Source: Saprospiraceae bacterium
GTDB taxonomy: Bacteria; Bacteroidota; Bacteroidia; Chitinophagales; Saprospiraceae
Reading direction: 5' to 3'
Length of the DNA stretch: 64,000 bases
NCBI GenBank assembly: GCA_020630955.1
Contig: JAHDIE010000007.1
Location: 62,001-126,000 of the forward strand
Part shown: positions 54,045-63,325 of the stretch, in pieces
Numbering within the stretch: the stretch's first letter is position 1
Layout of the letters: every line of letters starts with the position of its first letter
Program-made: the position numbers and the translations under genes
Notes under the pieces: generated by a model
Database searches by the model: none
What the model saw: only the letters and a program-made list of their open reading frames with translations
What the model was told of the DNA's origin: nothing

Positions 54045-54545
54045 ATGGAATATCAAGAAGGAAAAGGAAAATTTATTAAAACTTGGGGAGAACTCGGTAC
54101 CAATTGGGGAATTAATAAAACCATGGGACAAATTCATGGCTTACTACTTATCAGTATTTCAGAATTAACAACTGATGATATTATGTCAGAATTAAAGATC
54201 TCTAGAGGTAATGTAAACATGAATTTGCGCTCATTAGTAGAATGGGGACTCATTGTAAAGGTTGAAAAAGATGGAGACAGAAAAGATTATTATGCAGCTA
54301 TTAAAGATATATGGACGGTATTTAGACATATCATAAAAAAAAGAAAAGAGAAGGAATTACATCCGATGATTCATTTATTAGAAGAGTTGGAGGCGCTACA
54401 ACCTTTGGATGATAAATCCGTAGAATTTATTAAGATGATGGATGAATTAAGTCTTTTTTCCAACAAAGCAGACAAAGCATTGGATAATCTAGTCAATTCA
54501 AAAGCTAATATTTTGGTTTCTTCCTATATGAAATTTATGCGCTAA
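54045..54545 (+). CDS. GbsR/MarR-type transcriptional regulator
   Basis: A 166-residue winged-helix regulator of the GbsR branch of the MarR superfamily. The winged helix lies at about 35-90 (LTTDDIMSELKISRGNVNMNLRSLVEWGLI, then KVEKDGDRKDYYAA as the wing). The C-terminal helices form the dimer. GbsR proteins are usually repressors of osmoprotectant or stress genes, but ligands differ. The DUF1015/amidohydrolase operon starts 67 bp downstream, with a palindrome next to its -7 box, and is a probable target. Confidence 0.82.
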   Translation: MEYQEGKGKFIKTWGELGTNWGINKTMGQIHGLLLISISELTTDDIMSELKISRGNVNMNLRSLVEWGLIVKVEKDGDRKDYYAAIKDIWTVFRHIIKKRKEKELHPMIHLLEELEALQPLDDKSVEFIKMMDELSLFSNKADKALDNLVNSKANILVSSYMKFMR

Positions 54546-54583
54546 TAGAATGAAAAAGATTCTTCACTTATTCCAATCAATTT

Positions 54584-54603
54584 TATATTTGTCCTAAGAC
54601 AAA
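54584..54603 (+). promoter_or_regulatory. -7 box with overlapping palindrome before the DUF1015 operon
   Basis: TATATTTG (54584-54591) matches the -7 consensus. It overlaps the perfect inverted repeat TTTGTC-CTAA-GACAAA (54588-54603), which covers the expected transcript start. A repressor bound there would block initiation. The GbsR-type regulator is encoded just upstream. Confidence 0.5.
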
Positions 54604-54612
54604 ACAAAAAAG

Positions 54613-55725
54613 ATGAATTTAATTCCTTTTCAGGGATTGTTTCCAAAGATCAAGTTAATTGCCGATCTAGAATCTTTCTTTTCAAATGTAAAAGTAAATT
54701 ACCCTCAATTTGTCGGTAATGGTTTTTATGAAAAGGAAGCATCCGAAAGTATATACCTATACCAAATTATTGGACCCAATCTTTCTCATTATGGAATAAT
54801 TACAGCCATTGATATTAAAGAGTTCCTAAATAATTCAGTGCTTCCTCATGAAAAGACACTTGCTTCGAAAGAACAAGAACAATTACAATTGACCTTAGAA
54901 AGAAAAGCTTTTATTAAGCCAGTTTTAATTGGCTTCAAACCTTTTAAATCATTTAGAACCTTTGCTGAAAATAAAATCAAAACAAAACCAGATCTAGAAC
55001 AGAAATTAAAAAGTAAAAAGGAAATCCATCGATTTTGGAAAATCAGTAAAGGAGAGGATGTGGAGATGGTTTCCAATATGTTTAAAAAGAAAGTGTCCAA
55101 AGCCTACATTGCGGATGGTCATCATAGATGTTCTATCGCAAAAATACTTTGGAATCAATCCTCAAAAGCAATGGTTCCATTTAGAATTGAATCACTGCTG
55201 TCGGTTCTGATGCCTTTTGATCAATTGAAAATTAATGATTTTAATAGAGTTATTGAGTTGGGAACACAAATGAGACCTGTTCAATTCATTGCAGCACTTT
55301 CCGATTTGTTTAAAATCATACCTTTAAAATCCAAGCAAAAACCCTCTAAGAAATATGAAATGACCTTATTTATTGATGATATGTGGTTTCGTCTAAAGTG
55401 GAAAAAGGACATTATTGCTAAGTACAAAAAAAAACAAAAAGTACTTTTGGATTACTATCTTCTCAATGAATTGGTTCTCAAGAAAATTCTTCAAGTTGCT
55501 GATGTTAGATCACATGAAGGCATAAAATATGTACCCGGTGTTGAAAAATTTAAAGGAATGAAAAAGGAATCAAGGAACATGCTAAACCCAGCGGGGTTTA
55601 TGCTATATCCAATCAGTGCGAAAGAGATATGCTATTATGCAGATAATGATATGATCCTTCCACCTAAAAGCTCTTACTTCGAACCAAGGGTCATCAATGG
55701 AATGATCGTACAAGAAATAAAATGA
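54613..55725 (+). CDS. DUF1015 family protein
   Basis: A 370-residue cytoplasmic protein of the DUF1015 family. The N-terminal [11 protein letters not shown] and the central ADGHHR motif (167-172) are family hallmarks. The motif is thought to be an active or metal-binding site, but the function is not established. It overlaps the following amidohydrolase start by 4 bp (ATGA at 55722-55725), so the two are translationally coupled. The GbsR-type regulator upstream may control the pair. Confidence 0.83.
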   Translation: MNLIPFQGLFPKIKLIADLESFFSNVKVNYPQFVGNGFYEKEASESIYLYQIIGPNLSHYGIITAIDIKEFLNNSVLPHEKTLASKEQEQLQLTLERKAFIKPVLIGFKPFKSFRTFAENKIKTKPDLEQKLKSKKEIHRFWKISKGEDVEMVSNMFKKKVSKAYIADGHHRCSIAKILWNQSSKAMVPFRIESLLSVLMPFDQLKINDFNRVIELGTQMRPVQFIAALSDLFKIIPLKSKQKPSKKYEMTLFIDDMWFRLKWKKDIIAKYKKKQKVLLDYYLLNELVLKKILQVADVRSHEGIKYVPGVEKFKGMKKESRNMLNPAGFMLYPISAKEICYYADNDMILPPKSSYFEPRVINGMIVQEIK

Positions 55726-56912
55726 TACCACACAGAATAATATCAGCAAATAATATCCTCACTGGCCATGGAGAAAGTTTAGAACAAAAGGTCCTCATTG
55801 TCGATGAATCTGGAAAAATCCTGGCCATTGAGAATTTCGAAGACCATGATAGTAGTTCTATTCAATTTTGCGAAGGATTTATTATTCCAGGATTGATAAA
55901 TACCCATTGCCATTTAGAGTTGTCTCATATGAAATCCAAAATTCCATCTGGTACTGGATTAATAAACTTTATATCTCATGTTGTTAAATTTAGAGATGTT
56001 GATCAGCATGAAATTGACGAAGCCATTGTTGCAGCAGATACAGAAATGTTTAACAATGGCATCCAAGCGGTAGGGGATATTTGCAACAAAATAGACACAG
56101 CAAAACAGAAAAATAAAAGCCCTATTGCCTACTATAGCTTTATTGAAATGTTCGATTTTCTCAATCCTGCATTAACCGATCAGTTCTCCAAACAATATCA
56201 AGAAGTTTTTGATTATCAATCCGATGAAGGCAATAATAAAAAATCAATGGTTCCTCATGCACCATACACGGTTAGTCAGGACTTATTTGATTACCTATCG
56301 GACCATAGCAAAGCCAATGAAACAATAAGTATCCATAATCAAGAAACTGCTGCTGAAGACCAATTGTTTTTAAACAATGACGGAGCATTTTTAGATTTTT
56401 ACGAAAGTATAGGTATGCCATTAAAGGAAGTTCCTACTCGTGGTGTGCACTCAATTATATATGCTCTTGCAAATATGGATCCTAGAAGGAAGACTTTATT
56501 AGTACATAATACCTTGACCAGAGCCAAGGATATCGATGATGCACATGATTGGTCAGATCATGTTTATTGGGCAACCTGCGCCAATGCAAATTTGTATATC
56601 GAGAATAAACTACCAGATTACAAAATATTTATTGAAAAGAAGTGCAAAATGACCATCGGAACGGATAGTCTTAGTTCTAATTGGCAATTGAGCATTTGGG
56701 AGGAAATGAAAACCATATCAAAATATAATTCTTTCATCGATTTTGATACTTTATTAAAATGGGCAACCATCAATGGGGCGGAAGCTTTGGGTTACCAAGA
56801 TGAGCTTGGGTCCATCGAAGTTGGAAAAAGACCTGGACTACTTCATGTACACACCCATTATCGAGGAAAGGAAACCGATATCCAAAATGTAAAGCTGTCC
56901 AGATTGGTTTAA
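55722..56912 (+). CDS. Amidohydrolase family protein (cytosine-deaminase-like)
   Basis: A 396-residue metal-dependent hydrolase. The metal site starts with [11 protein letters not shown] (His62 and His64), followed by PHAPYTVS and HNQETAAED in the middle, and [10 protein letters not shown] with the C-terminal Asp. The HxH-LELSH variant is seen in aminodeoxyfutalosine-deaminase-like enzymes of the menaquinone route. That route cannot be confirmed here. Coupled to the DUF1015 gene. Its stop lies 23 bp from that of the convergent GSCFA gene. Confidence 0.78.
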   Translation: MIPHRIISANNILTGHGESLEQKVLIVDESGKILAIENFEDHDSSSIQFCEGFIIPGLINTHCHLELSHMKSKIPSGTGLINFISHVVKFRDVDQHEIDEAIVAADTEMFNNGIQAVGDICNKIDTAKQKNKSPIAYYSFIEMFDFLNPALTDQFSKQYQEVFDYQSDEGNNKKSMVPHAPYTVSQDLFDYLSDHSKANETISIHNQETAAEDQLFLNNDGAFLDFYESIGMPLKEVPTRGVHSIIYALANMDPRRKTLLVHNTLTRAKDIDDAHDWSDHVYWATCANANLYIENKLPDYKIFIEKKCKMTIGTDSLSSNWQLSIWEEMKTISKYNSFIDFDTLLKWATINGAEALGYQDELGSIEVGKRPGLLHVHTHYRGKETDIQNVKLSRLV

Positions 56913-56935
56913 CTACTTTTCAATTATTATAAATT

Positions 56936-57949
56936 CTAAGTTTTCACTTGGTGGTCTTTTGTTCCACTTCTCAATGACGATAAGATAGAAAGTTCTGTAT
57001 CAAAACTTATCTCTGGGTAAGTTTGCATCATCAAGTCAATTTTATGTGCTGTTACATCTAAGAATTTTTTGTATTGGGCTGAACTAGATAAAAAAGGCCT
57101 GTGGTTCAGATTGTTTTTGATGGCTTCCATTTTTGCAATAAGTTTCAAACTTTCAACATGGATTCCAAAGTTTTTGAATCTGTTCCAAATGTATTGAATT
57201 GCCTGCTGAGTTGGATGTGCCATATCTTCTTTAAACCATCGATAATCTCTTAATTCTTCATTAAGGATTTCGTAGGATGGAAAATAAAATAGATTTGGAT
57301 CTTCTTGGCACATAAGATGCACAGCCTCAATAAGTCTGCTTTTGCTTCTTAAGTTCTGAACGAGACCATCTCTTAAGTGTCTTATGGGGCTTACTGTAAG
57401 TATTACTCTTAAATTATTATGGGATTTCCTTAGATTATGAATTCCCTCTAAAGTTAGTTTTACGATTTGTTCAATACTCATTAATTCTCTATGAAACTCA
57501 GATGCAGGAATTTTATGGCAATTATTGACAATTCTTCCATCCCTTTTTTGTTTGAACACAAAAGCAGTTCCAAAACTGATCAACAACCAATCAAGACCTT
57601 CTTTTTCAAAGTGAGAGGCATCATTAATTGCTGTATTTATGTATTTTTCTGTCGCATATTTGTCAATACCATTAAAACGACTGTGGAAGTCAGGATGACA
57701 ATTGTAATCTTGGCATAATTGTAGTTCCTTTGCAGTAATTAAAGAGTTCTCGTGCAATCTGTACAAACAGGATGAAATTGATCCTGGGTTATACATGATA
57801 CCAAAAGGATTGCATAAGATGTTGAATTTATTTTCGATAAGATTTTGTCCGATATGCTCTGCAAAGCATGATCCAACTGTCAAAATTCGCTCTTTATGAT
57901 GGATTTTAATTGGATTTTCCCCGAATTCAGCTTTTGTAAGAAGATTCAT
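56936..57949 (-). CDS. GSCFA domain protein
   Basis: A 337-residue cytoplasmic protein containing the VGSCFAEHIG motif at residues 25-34, which names the family and resembles the first block of SGNH-type hydrolases. SPIRHLRDG near residue 195 and HPTQ near 250 are further conserved blocks. ATG 57949 is preferred to the longer frame, which begins with TTG at 57973. GSCFA proteins are common in Bacteroidota and their role is not established. An esterase activity is possible. Confidence 0.85.
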   Translation of the reverse strand: MNLLTKAEFGENPIKIHHKERILTVGSCFAEHIGQNLIENKFNILCNPFGIMYNPGSISSCLYRLHENSLITAKELQLCQDYNCHPDFHSRFNGIDKYATEKYINTAINDASHFEKEGLDWLLISFGTAFVFKQKRDGRIVNNCHKIPASEFHRELMSIEQIVKLTLEGIHNLRKSHNNLRVILTVSPIRHLRDGLVQNLRSKSRLIEAVHLMCQEDPNLFYFPSYEILNEELRDYRWFKEDMAHPTQQAIQYIWNRFKNFGIHVESLKLIAKMEAIKNNLNHRPFLSSSAQYKKFLDVTAHKIDLMMQTYPEISFDTELSILSSLRSGTKDHQVKT

Positions 57950-58185
57950 CAATTTTTTTTGAGATTTTAACAACCTATAAGCAACTAAATAACGACATTT
58001 AGACTAATACTTATAGCAACTCGTATGATTTTCAAAGCCCTTGTAATATAATTGGTTAGTTAACGAATTACTAATTGATTATATATGAATAGTATCTGAC
58101 ATTTTTTTCAGATTCTACTCATGTTTTTTTAACTTGGGGCAGATTGCCTCGGCAATAACTAAAACCAGTAACTGTACACTTGATT

Positions 58186-59232
58186 ATGACACGATTTAAA
58201 AGTTTGTTGATTTTAATGTTCCCGCTTTTCATGGCAGGATCTATGAATGCACAAGACATTCACTTTTCACAGTTTTACATGTCACCACTGAATCTAAATC
58301 CAGCGATGACAGGTGTAATGAATTGTAATACCCGTTTAGTAGCCAATTATAGAAACCAATGGGCTGCTGTATTACAAAGTGATGCATATAATACATATTC
58401 AGTTTCTTATGATCAGAAGATTCCGGTGGGAAGATCTGATTATTTTGGTATAGGCGGGTCTTTCTTTGGAGATGTTGCTGGTGCTACCAGATTTGGAACT
58501 ATACAAGGGAGATTATCAATTGCATATAGTAAGAAAATGGGAGGCTATAGAAAAAAGGCTCATTACCTCTCAATAGGCGCTGATATTGGCGAAGGTCAAA
58601 GAAAGATAAATTCAGAACAATTGAAATGGGGTACCCAACATGATGGTCAAGGTGGATTTGATCCAACTTTACCGAAAGGTGTTGTAACCCAGCCAGATTT
58701 CCTTTATTCTGATATTTCTGCAGGTTTGTTATGGTTCAGTACCTTTGATGCCAACAATAACTTTTATGCAGGTTTGTCCATGGCGCACCTTAATCAGCCA
58801 AACGTTTCTTTTCAATCACAAAATTTTGTTGCACTTTATAGCCGTCTTACTGTTCATGCAGGAGGTATGATTGAAGTTGCAAAAGGAATTGGTGTGATTC
58901 CAAACGTTGTTGCTATGTTTCAAGGTAATCACAGAGAATTTAATGTTGGTTCCTCTGTAAGATTCGCTTTAGGATCATCAAGAATTGTAAGACAATCTTG
59001 GCAAGCAGGTCTTTGGTATAGATTAGGAACCAAAGAAGATGGAGGAATACATTCAGATGCATTAATCTTTACAACAAGATTTGATTATGAAACTTACGGC
59101 ATAGGATTTAGCTATGACTACAATGTTTCAAAATTACAAGAAGGAGGAAACTTCAATGGAGCTTTTGAGTTCTCATTGGTTTATTATATCTGCGGATCAG
59201 AAAAAAGGTCTGTTTATTGCCCGAGATTCTAG
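58186..59232 (+). CDS. PorP/SprF family type IX secretion-associated protein
   Basis: A 348-residue outer-membrane protein from ATG 58186 (the longer frame starts with TTG). Signal peptide at about 1-22 (MAGSMNAQ). The mature start DIHFSQFYMSPLNLNPAMTGVM is the PorP/SprF signature, followed by a beta-barrel with the family block YRNQWAAV. Members help place type IX secreted proteins or adhesins on the cell surface. Monocistronic; no other type IX genes lie in the window. The next transcript starts after a strong terminator. Confidence 0.9.
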   Translation: MTRFKSLLILMFPLFMAGSMNAQDIHFSQFYMSPLNLNPAMTGVMNCNTRLVANYRNQWAAVLQSDAYNTYSVSYDQKIPVGRSDYFGIGGSFFGDVAGATRFGTIQGRLSIAYSKKMGGYRKKAHYLSIGADIGEGQRKINSEQLKWGTQHDGQGGFDPTLPKGVVTQPDFLYSDISAGLLWFSTFDANNNFYAGLSMAHLNQPNVSFQSQNFVALYSRLTVHAGGMIEVAKGIGVIPNVVAMFQGNHREFNVGSSVRFALGSSRIVRQSWQAGLWYRLGTKEDGGIHSDALIFTTRFDYETYGIGFSYDYNVSKLQEGGNFNGAFEFSLVYYICGSEKRSVYCPRF

Positions 59233-59259
59233 AGAAACATAAAGAAATTTCATATATTG

Positions 59260-59294
59260 AAATCCTTGCATCTAACCAATGCAAGGATTTTTTT
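59260..59294 (+). terminator. Rho-independent terminator after PorP/SprF
   Basis: AAATCCTTGCAT and ATGCAAGGATTT form a perfect 12-bp stem with a 7-nt loop and a T run. It overlaps a false upstream start of the bactofilin gene. Confidence 0.9.
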
Positions 59295-59314
59295 ATAGAC
59301 CAAAACTGACAAAG

Positions 59315-59731
59315 ATGTTTGGAAACAACAAAAAACCAATAGCTGATAGTTCAAGCCCCAACCAAAGTTATAATGCATCAGGAATCAATAGCTTGGTTAG
59401 TGGTACAGGAATAGAAGGTAACATTAAAGCACACAGTGATATTCGCATTGATGGTGAGTTAAATGGTAATCTTGAATGTTCAGGTAGGGTCATCATTGGA
59501 ACTGATGGAAGAATCAATGGTGAAGTAAAATGTCAAAACGCCATTGTTGAAGGATACATTCAAGGAACTTTGATTGTGTCTGATGAACTGGACATAAGAG
59601 AAACTGGATCTGTTCATGGAGAAGTGAATACAGGAAAGCTCAAAATCGCTCCTGGTGGTATCTTCAACGTAAACTGCAATATGAGTGGACAAAAGATTAA
59701 ATCCATTACACCTACAGAGTTGGAAGCCTAG
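59315..59731 (+). CDS. Bactofilin family cytoskeletal protein
   Basis: A 138-residue bactofilin. ATG 59315 is used because the upstream in-frame ATG lies inside the terminator hairpin. The core (about 40-115) is made of short, evenly spaced beta strands (DIRIDGELNGNLECSGRVIIGTDGRINGEV, VEGYIQGTLIVSDELDIRETGSV), giving the beta-helix that polymerises into filaments. Bactofilins scaffold cell shape or envelope enzymes. It heads a compact gene row with AtpZ, a membrane protein and a biotin carrier protein. Confidence 0.87.
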   Translation: MFGNNKKPIADSSSPNQSYNASGINSLVSGTGIEGNIKAHSDIRIDGELNGNLECSGRVIIGTDGRINGEVKCQNAIVEGYIQGTLIVSDELDIRETGSVHGEVNTGKLKIAPGGIFNVNCNMSGQKIKSITPTELEA

Positions 59732-59741
59732 TTTGCACTAG

Positions 59742-59972
59742 ATGAGTTCTGAAAAAAATCAACCAAAACAAAACAGACACCCCAACGCATACCTGAAATA
59801 CTCGGGCATGGTCATGCAATTGCTCGTTTTATTACTGATAGCAGCATTTTTTGGTAAAAAAATTGATGCCTATTTTGAAAACACCACACCTTATGGCATA
59901 GCATTTCTTGTGCTCTTTTCCGTAGTTGCCTATCTTGTAAAAGTTTATTTTGAATTATCTAAGAATCCATGA
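59742..59972 (+). CDS. AtpZ/AtpI-like membrane protein
   Basis: A 76-residue protein with a polar N-terminus and two hydrophobic helices (about 24-40 and 50-70), with YSGMVMQLLVLLLIAAFFGKKIDAYF between them. This matches the AtpZ/AtpI assembly factors of the F1Fo-ATP synthase, which often precede the atp operon. The atp genes themselves do not follow here. It starts 10 bp after the bactofilin stop and overlaps the next gene by 4 bp (59969-59972). Confidence 0.82.
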   Translation: MSSEKNQPKQNRHPNAYLKYSGMVMQLLVLLLIAAFFGKKIDAYFENTTPYGIAFLVLFSVVAYLVKVYFELSKNP

Positions 59973-60349
59973 ACTTATCTTCATTCTTTAGTGGCCTGAT
60001 AGTGACGATCCTGGTATCAATTGGTCTTTATTATTTGCTTATCCATTTTTTTCCAGCTTTTAGCTACAGCGATCTAAATCTGATTGCCTTGCTACTTTTT
60101 TCAGTTATTTCCTTATTTGTGTATTATCTAGCCATCAAAGCAGCTCAAAGCACCAATAAGTATTCTTTTTTGAACATTGTAGTTATGAATCTATTTATTA
60201 AGGTCTTTGCTTCTTTCTTGGTGGTCGCGATCTATGTAAAATTGACTAATCCCGAGGATAAATGGTATTTGATTCCTTTTACCATGAATTACCTTATTTT
60301 TACAATCTTTGAGACCTATTTTTTGAGTAAAGCAGCAAAGGTTACATGA
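59969..60349 (+). CDS. Four-helix membrane protein (AtpI-like position)
   Basis: A 126-residue protein with four hydrophobic segments (about 8-27, 34-52, 68-88 and 95-118). No residue motif identifies it. By position after AtpZ it could take the role of AtpI, a weak inference. It overlaps AtpZ by 4 bp and the biotin carrier gene by 4 bp, so all are one transcript. Confidence 0.65.
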   Translation: MNLSSFFSGLIVTILVSIGLYYLLIHFFPAFSYSDLNLIALLLFSVISLFVYYLAIKAAQSTNKYSFLNIVVMNLFIKVFASFLVVAIYVKLTNPEDKWYLIPFTMNYLIFTIFETYFLSKAAKVT

Positions 60350-60825
60350 AAAAATATTCCTTCAAGTCCGAGAACCTAACAATACATTCTGAGGACATCA
60401 AAGAAATTAATTCATTCAAGGTTCTATCTGTAGATAAAGATCATTGGGTTGTGCAATTTAAAAATAAAATACACCATTGCACCATTAGCTCTTTTGATCC
60501 AAACACCAAAGAATATTCGATTCTTATTGATCATCAAACCATATCATTTACGCTCCAAGATGAAGTTGATCGAAGAGTTGAACGGATGGGTATGAATGAA
60601 ATTATAAAGCCTGCACTTGATCAATTAAAAGCTCCAATGCCAGGACTTGTCATCAACATAGATGTTAAAACAGGAGATATCGTTAACGAAGGAGATAACT
60701 TATTGGTTTTGGAAGCCATGAAAATGGAAAATGTTATCAAAGCAGTAGGTACTGGTACAGTGAAAGAAATCAAGATTTCAAAAGGAGACAAGGTCGAGAA
60801 AGACCAAGTGTTGATCCAATTTTAA
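60346..60825 (+). CDS. Biotin carboxyl carrier protein (biotin/lipoyl-binding)
   Basis: A 159-residue protein. The C-terminal biotinyl domain (about 95-159) has the attachment motif EAMKMEN, with Lys126 the biotinylation site, and the standard strands APMPGLVINIDVKTGDIVNEGD. The N-terminal half is a linker with a beta-rich segment. It would carry CO2 for an acyl-CoA carboxylase or a pyruvate/oxaloacetate-type carboxylase; the partner subunits are not in this window. Its start overlaps the preceding gene. Confidence 0.87.
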   Translation: MKKYSFKSENLTIHSEDIKEINSFKVLSVDKDHWVVQFKNKIHHCTISSFDPNTKEYSILIDHQTISFTLQDEVDRRVERMGMNEIIKPALDQLKAPMPGLVINIDVKTGDIVNEGDNLLVLEAMKMENVIKAVGTGTVKEIKISKGDKVEKDQVLIQF

Positions 60826-61015
60826 GCAGATGGAATTATAGATGATTTGTGGTTGTTTATAAGTGAATAAAATTATATTAGGGATAGCAAAGCCATAATA
60901 CTTGTCCGTTTAGAAATATTGATGAAAAGTATAAGCTACAATAGATCCCTAAATCTTTGTAAGATAAAATCCAAAAGTCCCTCATTCTTAACCAAGCATT
61001 GAGATTAATAAAAAT

Positions 61016-61978
61016 CTATTTAGTAGAACGCTCGATGACTTTAATAGCAGCCTCAACTATATTCTGTATTCCTAATCCATATTTGTCCAAGAGCTGTGCT
61101 GGCTTGCCTGATTCGCCAAAGGAGTCATTGACTGCAACATATTCTTGAGGAGTAGGGTGGAATTGGGCTAAAACCTGTGCTACACTATCTCCAAGGCCTC
61201 CATTTCTCTGGTGTTCTTCTGCAGTAACCACTGCACCAGTCTTCGTGGCTGAGTTAAGAATCGCATCATTATCCAATGGTTTGATGGTGTGGATGTTGAT
61301 CAATTCAGCATTTATACTGTGTTGAGATTTTAAAATCTTCACCGCCTCCATGGCATGATACACCAAATGACCTGTAGCAAATATACTTACATCAGAACCT
61401 GCTTGCATCATGATTGCTTTTCCAATTTCGAAACCTTCTTCTGGCATAAAAACGGGCCAAGATGGTCTACCGAATCTTAGGTAAGCTGGCCCATTCATTT
61501 CAGCAATAGCATGGGTGGCTGATATTACCTGATTGTAATCACAGGGGTTGATAACGGTCATACCAGGCAACATTTTCATCATACCTATATCTTCCAAAAT
61601 TTGATGAGTCGCTCCATCTTCTCCTAAAGTAAGACCAGCATGAGAAGCACATATCTTTACATTTTTATGGGAGTAAGCCACCGACTGTCTAATCTGATCA
61701 TACACTCTTCCTGTTGCAAAGTTGGCGAATGTTGTAGCGAAAGGAATTTTTCCGGTGGTTGCCAGACCAGCTGCCATTCCAATCATGTTGGCTTCTGAAA
61801 TTCCAGCTTGAATAAATCTTTCTGGATGTTCTTTTTGAAAGTTATTCAATTTTAAGGAGCCTGTAAGATCTGCACACATGGCTATGACCTGATCATTTTT
61901 TTGCCCAAGTTCAGACATGGCCTTACCGAATCCATCCCTAGTAGCTTTTTTGTCTTTTATTTCGAATCTGTCTAACAT
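61016..61978 (-). CDS. Transketolase, C-terminal subunit
   Basis: A 320-residue protein holding the pyrimidine-binding (about 1-170) and C-terminal (about 190-320) transketolase domains. GLTLGEDGATHQILEDIGMMKMLPGMTVINP is typical of the split form. With the N-terminal subunit it forms active transketolase, which interconverts pentose phosphates using thiamine diphosphate. It lies 9 bp after the N-terminal subunit gene, in the same operon. Confidence 0.93.
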   Translation of the reverse strand: MLDRFEIKDKKATRDGFGKAMSELGQKNDQVIAMCADLTGSLKLNNFQKEHPERFIQAGISEANMIGMAAGLATTGKIPFATTFANFATGRVYDQIRQSVAYSHKNVKICASHAGLTLGEDGATHQILEDIGMMKMLPGMTVINPCDYNQVISATHAIAEMNGPAYLRFGRPSWPVFMPEEGFEIGKAIMMQAGSDVSIFATGHLVYHAMEAVKILKSQHSINAELINIHTIKPLDNDAILNSATKTGAVVTAEEHQRNGGLGDSVAQVLAQFHPTPQEYVAVNDSFGESGKPAQLLDKYGLGIQNIVEAAIKVIERSTK

Positions 61979-61987
61979 AGTTTGTAA

Positions 61988-62830
61988 TTAATAGTCTCCT
62001 AAGGTTTCATCTAATTGGTTTAATGCAATTTGGGTTTGTTCAGCATTAGGTGCTTTTCCATGCCAATGGTGGGTACCTTCCATAAAATCAACTCCTTTGC
62101 CCATAGCTGTTTTCATGAGTATTACTTGGGGCTTTCCCTTGCCAGCATTTTCTTTTGCCTTATTGATTGTTTTGATTAGGTCGTCATAATCGTGACCATC
62201 CATATGAAGGACATCCCATCCAAATGATCTCCATTTTCCTTCCATGTCACCTAGTGTAATAACATCATCGTTGGGGCCATCAATTTGCTGTCCATTCCAA
62301 TCAACAACGGCAATAAGATTGTCTACCTTATTATGCGCTGCATACATCAATGCTTCCCAAACCTGACCCTCTTGTAATTCTCCATCTCCAGTGAGTACAT
62401 AGACAAGTTTAGCGTCTTTGTTTAGTTTTTTCGAAACAGCTGCACCTATCGCAACAGAAACCCCTTGTCCAAGAGAACCTGAAGCAACCCTGATTCCTGG
62501 CAATCCTTCATGAGTAGCTGGATGACCCTGCAACCTTGAATTTAACAATCGAAAAGTTTTTAATTCTTCTACTGGAAAATATCCAGATCTGGCCAATACA
62601 CTATACCAAACAGGTGAAATGTGACCATTGGATAAAAAGAACATATCCTCATTGTGACCTTCCATGTTGAAGCTATTGTCATGCTCCATGATGTTGAAGT
62701 ACATTACAGTGAAGAAATCAGCACATCCTAGAGATCCTCCTGGATGTCCAGAATTTACGGCTGCAACCTGTCTGATGATGTCTCTTCTGACCTGACTAGC
62801 AATTGATTTTAATTCTTGAACGTCTTTCAT
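61988..62830 (-). CDS. Transketolase, N-terminal subunit
   Basis: A 280-residue protein with the thiamine-diphosphate-binding domain. HPGGSLGCAD (about 28-37), GHISPVWYSVLA and the GDGELQEGQVWEALMYAAHNKVDNLIAVVDWNG motif (about 147-180, metal and diphosphate ligands) are all present. It is one half of a two-gene transketolase, an arrangement seen in many bacteria. Its ATG is 68 bp from the stop of hup, and a hup terminator separates them. Confidence 0.94.
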   Translation of the reverse strand: MKDVQELKSIASQVRRDIIRQVAAVNSGHPGGSLGCADFFTVMYFNIMEHDNSFNMEGHNEDMFFLSNGHISPVWYSVLARSGYFPVEELKTFRLLNSRLQGHPATHEGLPGIRVASGSLGQGVSVAIGAAVSKKLNKDAKLVYVLTGDGELQEGQVWEALMYAAHNKVDNLIAVVDWNGQQIDGPNDDVITLGDMEGKWRSFGWDVLHMDGHDYDDLIKTINKAKENAGKGKPQVILMKTAMGKGVDFMEGTHHWHGKAPNAEQTQIALNQLDETLGDY

Positions 62831-62841
62831 GGCGTGAAATT

Positions 62842-62875
62842 AAAAAAGGCAACCTAAATTACTTTAGATTGCCTT
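62842..62875 (-). terminator. Terminator of the hup gene
   Basis: On the minus strand, AAGGCAATCTAAA and TTTAGGTTGCCTT pair over 13 bp with one G-U pair, followed by a T6 run (62842-62847). Confidence 0.85.
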
Positions 62876-62898
62876 CATTTCTTTTAAAAAAAGAGTGC

Positions 62899-63174
62899 TT
62901 AGCTGTTTACAGATTCTGCAAGTGCTTTACCTGCTTTAAATTTTACAACTGTTTTAGCAGGAATTTTGATGGTTGCACCAGTAGCTGGATTTCTTCCATC
63001 TCTTGCAGCTCTACTTGATGTAGAAAAAGTTCCAAATCCAACGAAAGCTGCTTTGTCTCCTTTTTTCAAACTTCTTTCGATAGCATCGAATACTGAATCA
63101 ACTGCTGCTGTAGCTTGTGCTTTTGATACTCCTGCATCATCAGCAACTCTTGTGATTAAATCTCCTTTATTCAT
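62899..63174 (-). CDS. hup: HU family DNA-binding protein
   Basis: A 91-residue histone-like HU protein with MNKGDLITRVADDAGVSKAQATAAVDSVFDAI helices, VGFGTFSTSSRAARDGRNPATGATIKIPA (the DNA-inserting beta arm with the Pro) and the VVKFKAGKALAESV end. It bends and compacts the chromosome. The gene is monocistronic, with a consensus promoter 37 bp upstream and its own terminator, as expected for a highly expressed protein. Confidence 0.96.
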   Translation of the reverse strand: MNKGDLITRVADDAGVSKAQATAAVDSVFDAIERSLKKGDKAAFVGFGTFSTSSRAARDGRNPATGATIKIPAKTVVKFKAGKALAESVNS

Positions 63175-63210
63175 TATTATTTGTTTAGTTTATTAATGAT
63201 TAATACGCCT

Positions 63211-63243
63211 CAAATATAGGTTCACATAATTATATAAACAAAA
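63211..63243 (-). promoter_or_regulatory. Consensus Bacteroidota promoter of hup
   Basis: On the minus strand TTTTG (63243-63239) and TATATTTG (63218-63211) fit the -33 and -7 elements with a 20-bp spacer. This predicts a leader of about 30 nt before ATG 63174. Confidence 0.75.
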
Positions 63244-63325
63244 TATAGATATGAAAATCAGGCTAGAAAGCCTATAAATAGGGTCATTTTAAGCTTTTTT
63301 CTAATATATAACGGAATTTTTAACA

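Noticed and set aside
59279-59314. Upstream in-frame ATG for bactofilin
   Set aside because: It lies inside the terminator hairpin of the PorP/SprF gene, and the bactofilin homology starts later.
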